NCBI GenBank assembly: GCA_963776665.1
Contig: CAVZNQ010000011.1
Location: 62,001 to 126,000 of the forward strand
DNA from: Roseiarcus sp963776665
GTDB taxonomy: Bacteria > Pseudomonadota > Alphaproteobacteria > Rhizobiales > Beijerinckiaceae
DNA length: 64,000 nt
Reading direction: 5' to 3'
How positions within the stretch are numbered: the first letter of the stretch is position 1; each line of letters begins with the position of its first letter. Below the pieces are notes generated by a model. The model made no database searches. It saw only the letters and a program-made list of their open reading frames with translations, and had not been told where the DNA came from. A program made the translations under genes and the position numbers. This document shows positions 29,433 to 38,619 of this stretch, piece by piece.

Positions 29433-30925
29433 TCGGCGAGGCTTCGGACATCGCCGGCCCGGACGCGCCGAACGAGGCGGGTCTCGACCTCGTCGAGGAC
29501 CGTCTGCGCGAGCATTGCGGCGTGTTCGGCATCTTCAATCATCCCGACGCTGCGGCGATTGTCGCCCTTGGGCTGCACGCGCTGCAGCATCGCGGCCAGG
29601 AAGCGGCGGGGATCGTCGCCTACGACGGCGCACGGTTCCACTCCGAGCGCCGCCAGGGGCTGGTCGGCGATCATTTCTCCAACGCCGCCACCATCGACCG
29701 CCTTCCGGGGCGCGCTGCGATCGGCCATGTCCGCTATTCGACCACCGGCGAGACCGTGCTGCGCAACGTCCAGCCCCTGTTCGCGGAACTCGAGGCTGGC
29801 GGCCTCGCGGTCGCCCACAACGGCAATCTGACCAACGGGCTGACGCTGAGGCGGGAGCTCATCCGCGGCGGCGCGATCTGTCAGTCGACCACCGATACCG
29901 AAGTCGTGCTGCTGTTGGCCGCGCGATCGCGCCGGCCAAGGATCGTCGACCGCTTCGTCGAGGCGCTGGCGGAGATCGAGGGCGCCTACGCGCTGGTTGC
30001 GCTGACCAACAAGAAGCTGATCGGCGCCCGCGACCCGCTAGGCATCCGTCCGCTCGTGCTCGGCGAGCTGGACGGCAGCCCGATCCTGTGCTCGGAAACC
30101 TGCGCGCTCGACATTATCGGGGCGAAATTCGTGCGCGACGTCGAGAACGGCGAAGTCGTGGTCATCGACGGCGAGGGCGCCAAAAGCTTCTTTCCGCTGC
30201 CGAGGGTGCCGGCGCGACCCTGCATCTTCGAACATATCTATTTCGCCCGGCCGGACTCGGTCGTCGGCGGCCGATCCGTCTACGGCTCCCGCAAGGCGAT
30301 GGGAGCGGAGCTCGCGCGCGAAGCGCCGGCCGACGCCGACGTTGTCGTTCCCGTCCCGGATTCCGGGGTTCCGGCGGCGATCGGCTACGCCGGCGCCTGC
30401 GGCCTGCCGTTCGAGCTCGGCATCATTCGCAACCACTATGTCGGGCGCACGTTCATTCAGCCGACCCAGTCGATTCGCGAGCTTGGCGTCAGGATGAAAC
30501 ACAACGCCAATCGCGCGGTCGTCGAGGGCAAGCGGATCGTGCTGATCGACGATTCGATCGTGCGCGGCACGACCAGCGTCAAGATCATGCAGATGATGCG
30601 CGAGGCAGGCGCGCGCGAAGTCCATTTTCGCATTTCTTCGCCGCCGATCGCCTATCCGGACTTTTACGGCATCGACACGCCCGAGCGCGACATGCTGCTC
30701 GCAGCGCGCATGGACCTCGAGGAGATGCGGCGGTTCGTCGGCGCCGACTCTCTCGCGTTCCTCTCGGTCGACGGCATCTATCGCGCCATGGGCTATCCGG
30801 GCCGCAACGCCAGACAGCCCCAGTTCACCGACCATTGCTTTACCGGCGACTATCCGACCCGCCTCGTCGATCAGCTCGGCGAGCCGGGGCGCCAGCAACT
30901 TTCACTTCTTGCGGAGGCGAGCTGA
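29429..30925 (+). CDS. purF: Amidophosphoribosyltransferase
   Basis: First committed step of purine synthesis: PRPP plus glutamine to phosphoribosylamine. 498 residues from a GTG. The glutaminase nucleophile is Cys30 (REHCGVFGIF), so a 29-residue leader must be removed, as in the Bacillus-type enzyme. The PRPP loop is VLIDDSIVRGTT. The start overlaps cvpA and the stop overlaps the next small gene, so the whole set is coupled. Confidence 0.96.
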   Translation: MIGEASDIAGPDAPNEAGLDLVEDRLREHCGVFGIFNHPDAAAIVALGLHALQHRGQEAAGIVAYDGARFHSERRQGLVGDHFSNAATIDRLPGRAAIGHVRYSTTGETVLRNVQPLFAELEAGGLAVAHNGNLTNGLTLRRELIRGGAICQSTTDTEVVLLLAARSRRPRIVDRFVEALAEIEGAYALVALTNKKLIGARDPLGIRPLVLGELDGSPILCSETCALDIIGAKFVRDVENGEVVVIDGEGAKSFFPLPRVPARPCIFEHIYFARPDSVVGGRSVYGSRKAMGAELAREAPADADVVVPVPDSGVPAAIGYAGACGLPFELGIIRNHYVGRTFIQPTQSIRELGVRMKHNANRAVVEGKRIVLIDDSIVRGTTSVKIMQMMREAGAREVHFRISSPPIAYPDFYGIDTPERDMLLAARMDLEEMRRFVGADSLAFLSVDGIYRAMGYPGRNARQPQFTDHCFTGDYPTRLVDQLGEPGRQQLSLLAEAS

Positions 30926-31134
30926 TGACCCAGGTTTCGCTTGAAGAGCTCGATCGGCGCATCGCCATCGTCCGCGACAACATCCGAGAGCTCACAGAGC
31001 AGGCCGCCGCTTTTTCCGGCGCCGAAGACGAGACGCGCGCTGCGGATCGAATCGCAGACCAGGAGCAGCGGCTCGCGGAACTCCTCAAGGAACGCGAGTC
31101 GCTCATAAACAGCGCTCGCCCGCCGCGACCTTAA
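30925..31134 (+). CDS. Small coiled-coil protein linked to purF
   Basis: 69 residues beginning MTQVSLEELDRRIAIVRDNIRELTEQAAAF, with heptad-like spacing of Leu/Ile and many charges, hence probably one long coiled coil. Its ATG overlaps the purF stop (TGATG), which strongly supports translation. No family recognised. The short-chain dehydrogenase often found after purF in this order is absent here. Confidence 0.7.
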   Translation: MTQVSLEELDRRIAIVRDNIRELTEQAAAFSGAEDETRAADRIADQEQRLAELLKERESLINSARPPRP

Positions 31135-31188
31135 GGCGAAGGCGCTAACTCTCAAGCCCCGCCCGATGGCTGCTACGCCCGGCGCGCC

Positions 31189-31317
31189 CTACTGGAAAAG
31201 CTTCAGCGCGTTGACCAGGGTGCCGTAGATCCCCCACAAGAGCGGGATGCCGACGAAGGCCCAGGCGAGCGCCAGCTCGAGCGAGGTCGTCCCGGCGCCA
31301 TTGTTGTCCTTGTCCAT
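31189..31317 (-). CDS. MFS transporter small subunit
   Basis: A 42-residue gene: MDKDNNGAGTTSLELALAWAFV, then a membrane helix (WAFVGIPLLWGIYGTLVNAL) and LKLFQ-stop. It begins 11 bases after the OFA-type MFS gene with GAGG as ribosome site. One-helix partner proteins of this form, with the W-x-FVGxPLxWGxxxTL pattern, accompany oxalate/formate-type MFS carriers. It probably binds that carrier in the membrane. The function of the pair is inferred from context. Confidence 0.8.
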   Translation of the reverse strand: MDKDNNGAGTTSLELALAWAFVGIPLLWGIYGTLVNALKLFQ

Positions 31318-31328
31318 CTTCGCCTCGC

Positions 31329-32708
31329 TCACGCCACACCGACGGCGTCGTCGACAGTGTCGAGCGTCATGTGGTGCCGGTCATCGACCGCCTGGATCAG
31401 GAAGTTGGCGATGAAGCCGACGACCAGAAGCCCGGCCATGATGTACATGGTGACGTTATAGGCTTGCGCCTTCGGCACGCCGCTGTCGATCTGGTACTGC
31501 CGGATGTAGTTGACCAGCACCGGCCCCAGCACCCCCGCGACCGACCACGCGGTGATGAGCATTCCATGGATCGCGCCGACGTAGCGCGTGCCGAACATAT
31601 CGCGGAGGTACGCGGGCACAGTGGCGAAGCCGCCGCCATACATGCTCAGGATAATGCCGAAGCAAAGGACGAACAGCGGCAGATTGCCGATTCCGCCGAA
31701 GTAAGGCACGAGCGCATAGAGTACAAAACCGAGCGCGAAGAAGATGAAATACGTGTTCTTGCGGCCGATGTAGTCGGAGGTCGAGGCCCAGAAGAAGCGT
31801 CCGGCCATGTTGAAGATGCTGAGGAGCCCGACGAAGCCGCCGGCGGCCGCGGCGGTGACGCGGCCCGGGAACATTTCCTGGCTCATCGCCGACGCCTGGC
31901 CGAGCACGCCGATGCCCGCAGTCACGTTCATGCACAGCACCACCCAGATGCACCAGAACTGCGGCGTTCTCAGCGCCTGGTAGACGTAGACGTCCTTCGT
32001 CGTGACGAGCTTCTTGGGCTGGGCCGGGGGGACGAAACCCTCGGGCTTCCATCCCGGCGCGGGCAGCCGGACGATGGCGGAGCCGACCGTCATGAAGCAG
32101 AAATAGACGATGCCGAGGACCACGAACGTCTCGGCGACGCCGATATGCTCCGGCGTCGAAAAAACGCTCATCAGCCAGACCGAAAGCGGCGCTGCGATCA
32201 TGGCCGCGCCGCCGAAGCCCATGATCGCCATGCCGGTCGCCATGCCGGGCCGGTCGGGGAACCATTTGATGAGGGTCGACACCGGCGAGATGTAGCCGAG
32301 CCCCAGCCCGATGCCCCCCAGCACGCCATAGCCGAGGTAGACGATCCAGAGCTGATGGACCGAGACCCCGAAGGCGCTGACCAGAAATCCGCCGGCGAAG
32401 CAGAGAGCCGCCGCGAACATCGCGCGGCGCGGCCCGCCTTCCTCGACCCAGCGCCCGAGCACTGCCGCGGAGGCGCCGAGGAAAAAGATCGCGATCGAGA
32501 AGATCCAGCCGAGGTCAGTGAGCTTCCAGTCGTCGGGCGCGGATTTGGCGATGCCGATCAGCTTCGACATCGGCAGGTTGAAGACACTGAACGCATAGGC
32601 CTGCCCGATGCACAGATGGATGCACAAGGCGGCCGGCGGAACCATCCAGCGGTTGAACCCCGGTTTGGCCACGGAATGGCTACGGTCGAGTATTGATGAG
32701 AGACCCAT
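31329..32708 (-). CDS. OFA-family MFS transporter (oxalate/formate antiporter type)
   Basis: 459 residues with 12 predicted membrane helices. The OFA features are the N-terminal CIHLCIGQAYAFSVFNLPMSKLIG, GYGVLGGIGLGLGYISPVSTLIKWFPDRPGMATG (helices 4-5), and WASTSDYIGRKNTYF in the middle. Members exchange oxalate, formate or other small carboxylates; the substrate here cannot be read from sequence. The N-terminus is long but contiguous. It is transcribed with the small subunit and diverges from pit. Confidence 0.88.
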   Translation of the reverse strand: MGLSSILDRSHSVAKPGFNRWMVPPAALCIHLCIGQAYAFSVFNLPMSKLIGIAKSAPDDWKLTDLGWIFSIAIFFLGASAAVLGRWVEEGGPRRAMFAAALCFAGGFLVSAFGVSVHQLWIVYLGYGVLGGIGLGLGYISPVSTLIKWFPDRPGMATGMAIMGFGGAAMIAAPLSVWLMSVFSTPEHIGVAETFVVLGIVYFCFMTVGSAIVRLPAPGWKPEGFVPPAQPKKLVTTKDVYVYQALRTPQFWCIWVVLCMNVTAGIGVLGQASAMSQEMFPGRVTAAAAGGFVGLLSIFNMAGRFFWASTSDYIGRKNTYFIFFALGFVLYALVPYFGGIGNLPLFVLCFGIILSMYGGGFATVPAYLRDMFGTRYVGAIHGMLITAWSVAGVLGPVLVNYIRQYQIDSGVPKAQAYNVTMYIMAGLLVVGFIANFLIQAVDDRHHMTLDTVDDAVGVA

Positions 32709-32855
32709 ATGTGCGCGCCCGCCCTGCTTTTTACACGCCAGAGTCGCCTACCCAAGGCGATTTGGCAATGCCCGCAGGATTTTTTCCCACTAGGTACTTA
32801 TGCCTATGCGCCAATGTCGTGCGTTCGGGCGAGCTGTCCATCGTCCTCAGCGCCG

Positions 32856-32873
32856 CCTTCACATTCCTGTCAC
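32856..32873 (+). promoter_or_regulatory. Possible Pho box upstream of pit
   Basis: CCTTCAC-ATTC-CTGTCAC fits the 7-4-7 spacing of a PhoB site (two CTGTCAT-like half sites): the second half is a near-perfect match, the first matches at five of seven positions. It ends 42 bases before the pit start. In Sinorhizobium meliloti PhoB represses the low-affinity Pit system under phosphate limitation, so a site here is plausible. Confidence 0.4.
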
Positions 32874-32915
32874 GCAGGCTCGGGATAAGTCAGCCGATCG
32901 CGCCAGGGAGATCTC

Positions 32916-34535
32916 ATGTCCGCCGCATTCGACGCTCGACTCGGGCCAGCCGCCGTAGCGCCGGTGAAGCCGCACCTCGATCACCCGGTCGACCCTCGTT
33001 TTGCGCTGGGCATTCTTGCCGTTCTCGCGCTCGGCCTTTTCTACATGGCCTATTCGATCCGCTCGGACATTTCGGCGGCCGGCGGCGGACCCACGACCAT
33101 CCTGCCGTTCCTCTTGCTCGGCGTCGCGTTGCTGATCGCGCTCGGCTTCGAATTCGTCAACGGCTTCCACGACACGGCCAACGCTGTCGCCACGGTCATT
33201 TATACGCACGCATTGCCCGCGCAGGTCGCGGTCGTCTGGTCGGGCTGCTGGAATCTCCTCGGCGTGCTGGCGTCGACCGGCGCGGTCGCTTTCGGCATCG
33301 TGTCCCTGTTGCCAGTCGAGCTCATTCTCCAGGTCGGCTCGGCCGCCGGCTACGCCATGGTGTTCGCGCTGCTCATATCCGCGATCATCTGGAACCTGGG
33401 CACCTGGTGGCTCGGCATTCCCGCTTCGAGCTCGCACACGCTGATCGGCTCGATCGTCGGCGTCGGGGTCGCGAATGCGTTGATTCGCGGCCAGAACGGC
33501 ACAGCCGGCGTGGATTGGGACCAGGTGACGAAAGTCGGCGAGGCGCTGCTGTTCTCGCCGCTGTTCGGCTTTACCCTGTCGGCGCTCCTGCTCCTGGCGA
33601 TGAAGTCCGTCATTCGCGTGCCAGAACTTTACACCGCCCCGACCACGAACAAGCCGCCGTCGCCCTGGATCCGCGGGTTGCTGATCCTTACCTGCACGCT
33701 CGTCTCGTTCTTTCACGGCTCCAATGATGGCCAGAAGGGCATGGGCCTGATCATGTTGATCCTGATCGGCGTCGCGCCGACGGCTTACGCGCTCAATCGC
33801 GCGCCCGCCGAGGGTCACGCAGCCGCGTTCGTCTCCGCCGCGCACACCGCTTCGAAGATCGTCGAAGCCCATGGCGCCGGATACAATATCACCGGCGATC
33901 CCCGCCCCGCGGTGACGGCATACGTTCACTCCCACATCATTTCCGAGGGCACCTATCCGTCACTTGCGGTCCTGACCAAGGAGATCAGCGACTCGGTCGA
34001 GCAATACGGCTCCGTCGCCAAGACGCCGCTCGACAAGGTCCAGAACCTTCGCAACGACATGTATCTCGCATCGGAGGGTTTCCGGGTCCTGGCGAAGGAC
34101 AAGGAGAGCGAGCTGTCGGCCGCGGACAAGACTCAGATCGGCGCCTTCAAGAAAGAGCTCGACGGGGCGACCAAGTTCATTCCGCTATGGGTCAAGATCT
34201 GCGTGGCGATCGCGCTCGGACTCGGCACGATGGTCGGCTGGAAGCGCATCGTTGTCACGGTCGGCGAGAAGATCGGCAAGACCCACCTGACCTACGGCCA
34301 GGGCGCAGCGGCGGAGCTCGTCGCCGCAGCGACGATCGGCGCAGCCGACGGGTTCGGCCTGCCGGTGTCGACGACCCACGTTCTGTCGTCCGGCGTCGCG
34401 GGCACAATGGTCGCCAACGGCTCGGGAATGCAGTGGTCGACGGTCCGCAGCATTGCGATGGCCTGGGTGCTGACGCTGCCGGCGGCGATGATCATGTCCG
34501 GTTTGCTGTACGTTATCTTCCGCCAGATTTTCTGA
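32916..34535 (+). CDS. pit: Inorganic phosphate transporter, Pit family
   Basis: 539 residues with the two PHO4 signatures: FVNGFHDTANAVATVIYTHAL near residue 82 and FFHGSNDGQKGMGLI in the second half, plus SSSHTLIGS and STTHVLSSGVAG. Multiple membrane helices flank a hydrophilic central domain (about 315-420) rich in charged residues. It carries phosphate (often as metal phosphate) across the inner membrane at low affinity. Good ribosome site GGGAG. Terminated by a strong hairpin just after the stop. Confidence 0.95.
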   Translation: MSAAFDARLGPAAVAPVKPHLDHPVDPRFALGILAVLALGLFYMAYSIRSDISAAGGGPTTILPFLLLGVALLIALGFEFVNGFHDTANAVATVIYTHALPAQVAVVWSGCWNLLGVLASTGAVAFGIVSLLPVELILQVGSAAGYAMVFALLISAIIWNLGTWWLGIPASSSHTLIGSIVGVGVANALIRGQNGTAGVDWDQVTKVGEALLFSPLFGFTLSALLLLAMKSVIRVPELYTAPTTNKPPSPWIRGLLILTCTLVSFFHGSNDGQKGMGLIMLILIGVAPTAYALNRAPAEGHAAAFVSAAHTASKIVEAHGAGYNITGDPRPAVTAYVHSHIISEGTYPSLAVLTKEISDSVEQYGSVAKTPLDKVQNLRNDMYLASEGFRVLAKDKESELSAADKTQIGAFKKELDGATKFIPLWVKICVAIALGLGTMVGWKRIVVTVGEKIGKTHLTYGQGAAAELVAAATIGAADGFGLPVSTTHVLSSGVAGTMVANGSGMQWSTVRSIAMAWVLTLPAAMIMSGLLYVIFRQIF

Positions 34536-34562
34536 CCGGCGGGAATCGGCCGTTCGTCTCCG

Positions 34563-34590
34563 GGGCCGCGCTCTTGGCGCGGCCCTTTTT
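34563..34590 (+). terminator. Rho-independent terminator of pit
   Basis: GGGCCGCGC / GCGCGGCCC, a perfect 9-base stem with a 5-base loop, followed by TTTTT, 28 bases after the pit stop. The clearest intrinsic terminator in the window. Confidence 0.85.
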
Positions 34591-34607
34591 CGTGAGGCGC
34601 TGAACGC

Positions 34608-35276
34608 TCAGCCGCCGCCGAACTGAGTGAATTGCTTCGCGCGCCGGCGGGGGATGCGGACGTTGCGGGCCTTGAGGTCCGTGAGCGCGACATACATCAT
34701 CGCCGTCATCAGGGCGTCGGAGAAGGCGTCGTGCTGGTCGAGCAGGGGCAGGCCGAGATCTGCGAGGATGGCGGTGAACGTGAGATCCATTTCCACGCCG
34801 CGCGGCGCGTCGCCGTACTTGCGCTCGTAATACAGCCCTGAGACCTCGATCTGGCGGTTCGGCAGCTCGATTCCAATGAGCTGCCGCGCGTGCTTGTTGA
34901 TCATCGCGAGGTCGAATTCGAGGTAGTAGCCGACCAGCGGCCGCGAGCCGATGAAACGAAGGAGCTCCGGCAGCACCTCCTCCATCGTTCGGCCGCCGGC
35001 GACGTCGCCTTCGCGCAGTCGGTGGACCTTGATCGCCTCCACGTTCATTTTCGCAGCGGGCTTGACCATCGCCTCGAACCTGCTGGCGGCGAGAATGCGG
35101 GCGCCGCGGATGTGAACGGCGGCCACGGTCACGATGTCGTCCCGACGCGGATCGAGCCCGGTCGTCTCGCAGTCGATCGCGACCGCTTCATCAGCGGGCG
35201 GCTCGTCGAACAGGAAGCGAAAAGCCGGATCGCGCAGCAGGTATCGGTGAGCGCGCCGTTTGACTGCGCGCCACAT
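34608..35276 (-). CDS. 3'-5' exonuclease, DnaQ-like (DEDDh)
   Basis: 222 residues with Exo I AIDCETTGLDP (Asp35, Glu37), Exo II LVGYYLEFDLAMIN and Exo III HDAFSDALMT, a complete DEDDh set related to DNA polymerase III epsilon. Its ATG overlaps the stop of the upstream cNMP/CBS gene (TGATG), an arrangement frequent among proteobacteria, where the two proteins are believed to act together. Its substrate is unknown; replication proofreading is unlikely without polymerase context. Confidence 0.88.
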   Translation of the reverse strand: MWRAVKRRAHRYLLRDPAFRFLFDEPPADEAVAIDCETTGLDPRRDDIVTVAAVHIRGARILAASRFEAMVKPAAKMNVEAIKVHRLREGDVAGGRTMEEVLPELLRFIGSRPLVGYYLEFDLAMINKHARQLIGIELPNRQIEVSGLYYERKYGDAPRGVEMDLTFTAILADLGLPLLDQHDAFSDALMTAMMYVALTDLKARNVRIPRRRAKQFTQFGGG

Positions 35277-37072
35277 CAGAACAACGTCAGATTGAAGCGG
35301 CGCCGCACAGTTTCACGCAGCCTCTTGGCGATCTGGAAGGCGTCGCGCAAGAGGTCGCGCTCCATGGTCGTGAGCTCCGCCGGCCTCACCAAGCTGGTCG
35401 ACGCGTTCTCGGCGATCTGGGCGTCGAGCCGCATAGTCATGAGATAGTAAAAGGCCTCAGTCAGTTCGCGCGCGAAAGGGGGCTCGAACGTCGCAAGCTC
35501 GGCAAGTCTGGCAATGCGCGCCGCTGTATTGGTTTCGGTCAAGCCTTTCTCGAGCGCGAGCGCGCGTACGCCGTGCACGATCGGGAAGATGCCGCCCTTT
35601 TTCAGATCGAGCGCGTCGCCGTCGGCCTTAGAAGTGAGGAGATTGTTGAACAAGCCGATCGGGGTCGGAAACGCGTCGACTGCGCGCGCGAAGCGCGCAA
35701 GATGCACCTGCTCGCCGCGCATGGCGTCGATCAGGTCCTGCTTGGCCGCCCGCAGAAGGCTGGCGTCGCCGGCCACCGCCTCGGCGTCATAGAAGATTGC
35801 AATGTTCATCGCCCCGGCCTCGTCCGACAGCGCGAGCCAGCGGCGAAAATCGTCTCCGAACTCCGCGACCGTCTTCGACCACAGGGGATTGCGCACCATC
35901 ACTTCGCCGGGGCAGGCCGGAAAGCCGCAACTCTCGAGCGCGTGGAACACGCCGGCTCGGAATTGATCGAGGTCCTCCGCCGGCACGGGTTCGGAAAGGA
36001 TGAGCCCATTATCCTGGTCGGTGCGGAATGTCTGCTCGCCGCGCCCCTCGCTCCCCATCACGATGAGGCAGCCTCGCTCGCGGATTGACGGCGGCGCGAT
36101 GAGCGAGAACAGCTTCGCATGCAGACGCCGGTTGAGGTCGGTGACGATCTCGCCCACCACCTCGATCTTCACCCCCTGCCGGCGAAGGGTGCGGATCTGC
36201 GGCTCGATCTTCTGCGCCGCCGACGCGAGGTCGGCAACAGTCGAGGCGCGATCGATTCGCCCCGCCACCAACTGCGCGTTGCCGGCAAGAAAGCTGAGGA
36301 GGTCGATATCCTCAAGGACGCCGACAAACTGGCCGCCCTCCGTCACCGCCAGCCGCCGCTTGTTGTGCTTGGTCATGCGCAGGAGGGCGAGCGAGACGAA
36401 ATCGTCCGGCGCGACGGAGATGACCGGATGGCGGGCGAGCGGCCCGACCGGGTCGTCGATTGGGCGCCGATTCACAATCGTCGCATCGACGAGGTCGCTG
36501 CGGGTCAGCATGCCGGTCCGTTCGCCGTCGCGTACGAACAAGGCGTAGGAATTGGCTTCGCGCATCCGAGCGCCCGCGGATTGAATCGAATCCGCCGCGT
36601 CGATGAACGTCGCATCGCGGAGGACGAGGTCGCTGACCCGTGCATTCATGAGCGGGGCGAAGCGGGCCGCCTCCTCCTCTCGCGAAATGGCGTCGAGCTT
36701 GCGCGAAATTTCGAGATAAAAGAAGGAGGCGAAGCGCGGGTTCTGATTGATGAGCCTGAGCGTGACATCGCGGGGCAAGAGATTCAGCAGCGTCTCCTCG
36801 CGAGCGACAAAGGCGTTGGAGCCTCCGCCCTGCACCAGCGCCCGGCCGTCGAACGCGTCGCCCGGACCGCGCAACGCCACGACCTCGTCGTGGTCGCGTT
36901 CCTCGACGCAGCCTTTGATGACGATGAACAGGCTGTCCGGAGCGCTGTCGCGGGCGATGATGGTTTCGCCTGGGCGAAAATAGCCGATGTCGAGCGCGGC
37001 GCGGACAATGCCGATTTCCTCCGGACTGAGACGATTGAACGGCGCCTGGCCGGCGTCGAATGGCTGCGCCAT
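35276..37072 (-). CDS. cNMP-binding / CBS / DUF294 nucleotidyltransferase-like protein
   Basis: 598 residues, in order: cyclic-nucleotide-binding-like fold (about 20-125, PGETIIARDSAPDSLFIVIKG), two CBS domains (about 155-275), the DUF294 nucleotidyltransferase-like core with GSEGRGEQTFRTDQDNG, and a helical C-terminal DUF294 domain. The Gly-Ser and Asp-x-Asp pair of nucleotidyltransferases is kept. It is related to the GlnD-type fold, and a role in adenylate-level sensing is inferred from the CBS domains. The start is the ATG after GGAGGAAGG. Coupled to the exonuclease. Confidence 0.88.
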   Translation of the reverse strand: MAQPFDAGQAPFNRLSPEEIGIVRAALDIGYFRPGETIIARDSAPDSLFIVIKGCVEERDHDEVVALRGPGDAFDGRALVQGGGSNAFVAREETLLNLLPRDVTLRLINQNPRFASFFYLEISRKLDAISREEEAARFAPLMNARVSDLVLRDATFIDAADSIQSAGARMREANSYALFVRDGERTGMLTRSDLVDATIVNRRPIDDPVGPLARHPVISVAPDDFVSLALLRMTKHNKRRLAVTEGGQFVGVLEDIDLLSFLAGNAQLVAGRIDRASTVADLASAAQKIEPQIRTLRRQGVKIEVVGEIVTDLNRRLHAKLFSLIAPPSIRERGCLIVMGSEGRGEQTFRTDQDNGLILSEPVPAEDLDQFRAGVFHALESCGFPACPGEVMVRNPLWSKTVAEFGDDFRRWLALSDEAGAMNIAIFYDAEAVAGDASLLRAAKQDLIDAMRGEQVHLARFARAVDAFPTPIGLFNNLLTSKADGDALDLKKGGIFPIVHGVRALALEKGLTETNTAARIARLAELATFEPPFARELTEAFYYLMTMRLDAQIAENASTSLVRPAELTTMERDLLRDAFQIAKRLRETVRRRFNLTLF

Positions 37073-37202
37073 CCTTCCTTCCTCCCGCAACGCTCGATTG
37101 TCCCCGCGCCGTCCGCCCTTGGCAAGACGACCAAGGTCTGGCGTAATGGCGAAAGAGACGAGCCAATCAAAACGGCGGACGGTCGGCGGGGGCGGAGCGC
37201 AG

Positions 37203-38585
37203 ATGGCCACGATTGACGATACTCTTGCGGCGATCGACGCCGGCCAAGGGGCGGCGCTCGAGCGGCTGTTCGCCTTGTTGTCGATCCCGTCGATTTCCGC
37301 GATTCCGGCGCATTTCCCCGATTGCGAGCGGGCGGCGGACTGGCTGGCCGCCGAACTCGGCGCCCTCGGTTTCGAGGCCGCTAAGCGCCCGACCAAGGGT
37401 CGCCCGATGGTCGTCGGCCATATCAAGGCCAGTCGCCGCGAGGCGCCGCATGTCCTGTTCTATGGCCACTACGACGTTCAGCCGGTCGATCCCCTGAGTC
37501 TCTGGCGCACCCCGCCTTTCGAGCCGAAGCTCGAGGCCGGACCGCAGGGCGAGCAGATCCTGGCGCGCGGGGCGTCCGACGACAAAGGCCAGCTTATGAC
37601 CTTTCTCGAGGCCTGCCGCGCCTTCCGGCAATCCGGCGGACCGCCGTGCCATGTGACGGCGCTGTTCGAAGGCGAGGAAGAGACGGGGTCGGCGTCGCTT
37701 CCGGCCTTTCTCGCCGAGAACGCCAAGGAGCTCACGGCTGATATCGCGCTCGTTTGCGATACCGGCATGTGGGACCGCTCGACCCCGGCGATCACCGTGT
37801 CGCTGCGCGGGATCGTCGGCGAGGAAGTGGTGCTGACCGGCGCCAATCGGGATCTGCATTCGGGTATCTACGGCGGCTTGGCGGTCAACCCGATTCATGT
37901 CCTATCGCGCATCCTCGGGGCACTGCACGACGATTCGGGCGCTGTCGCCCTGCCGGGCTTCTACGACGGGGTCGAAGAGGTCCCGCAAGAAATCCTCGAT
38001 CAATGGAATGCGCTCAATTTCGACGCCGCGGCGGCCCTGCGCGAGGTTGGGCTCGCGACGCCGGCCGGGGAGCGGGACCGCACGCCGCTCGAACAGCTCT
38101 GGGCGCGTCCGACCTGCGACGTCAACGGCATCGTCGGGGGCTACACCGGCGAGGGGTTCAAGACCGTGTTGCCGGCCAAGGCCAGCGCCAAGGTCTCGTT
38201 CCGCTTGGTCGGCAAGCAAAGCCCAGAGCGCGTCATCCAGGCCTTCCGCGCCTTCGTCACGTCCCGCCTGCCTCCAGACGTCAAGGCTGAATTCATCGGC
38301 CACGCCGGCAGCCCCGCCATTTCGCTGCCGGTCAAGAATCAGGCCTTGCGCCTCGCCCGCCGCGCGCTCGAGGCCGAATGGGGGAAGCCGGCGGCGCTTG
38401 TCGGCAGCGGCGGGTCGATCCCGATCGTCGGCTCGTTCAAGCGCGAGCTCAACATGGACAGCCTCCTGGTCGGCTTCGCTCTCGAAGACGACCGGATCCA
38501 CTCGCCCAACGAGAAATACGAACGCACGTCCTTTCACAAGGGCGCGCGCTCCTGGGCGCGCATTCTCGCCGCGCTCGCCGCGTGA
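37203..38585 (+). CDS. M20-family dipeptidase/peptidase
   Basis: 460 residues. Metal sites are FYGHYDVQPVDP, GASDDKGQ and EGEEETGSAS, followed by a dimerisation domain (about 195-345) and a C-terminal GSGGSIPIVGSF. The pattern is that of the carnosinase/CNDP-like dipeptidase branch, which splits dipeptides with free N-termini. No signal peptide, so cytoplasmic. It diverges from the DUF294 gene and precedes the fused folate gene, from which it is 34 bases away. Confidence 0.9.
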   Translation: MATIDDTLAAIDAGQGAALERLFALLSIPSISAIPAHFPDCERAADWLAAELGALGFEAAKRPTKGRPMVVGHIKASRREAPHVLFYGHYDVQPVDPLSLWRTPPFEPKLEAGPQGEQILARGASDDKGQLMTFLEACRAFRQSGGPPCHVTALFEGEEETGSASLPAFLAENAKELTADIALVCDTGMWDRSTPAITVSLRGIVGEEVVLTGANRDLHSGIYGGLAVNPIHVLSRILGALHDDSGAVALPGFYDGVEEVPQEILDQWNALNFDAAAALREVGLATPAGERDRTPLEQLWARPTCDVNGIVGGYTGEGFKTVLPAKASAKVSFRLVGKQSPERVIQAFRAFVTSRLPPDVKAEFIGHAGSPAISLPVKNQALRLARRALEAEWGKPAALVGSGGSIPIVGSFKRELNMDSLLVGFALEDDRIHSPNEKYERTSFHKGARSWARILAALAA

Positions 38586-38619
38586 GCGGGGGCGCGCGGG
38601 CTGCGCTAGGCCGATTCTG

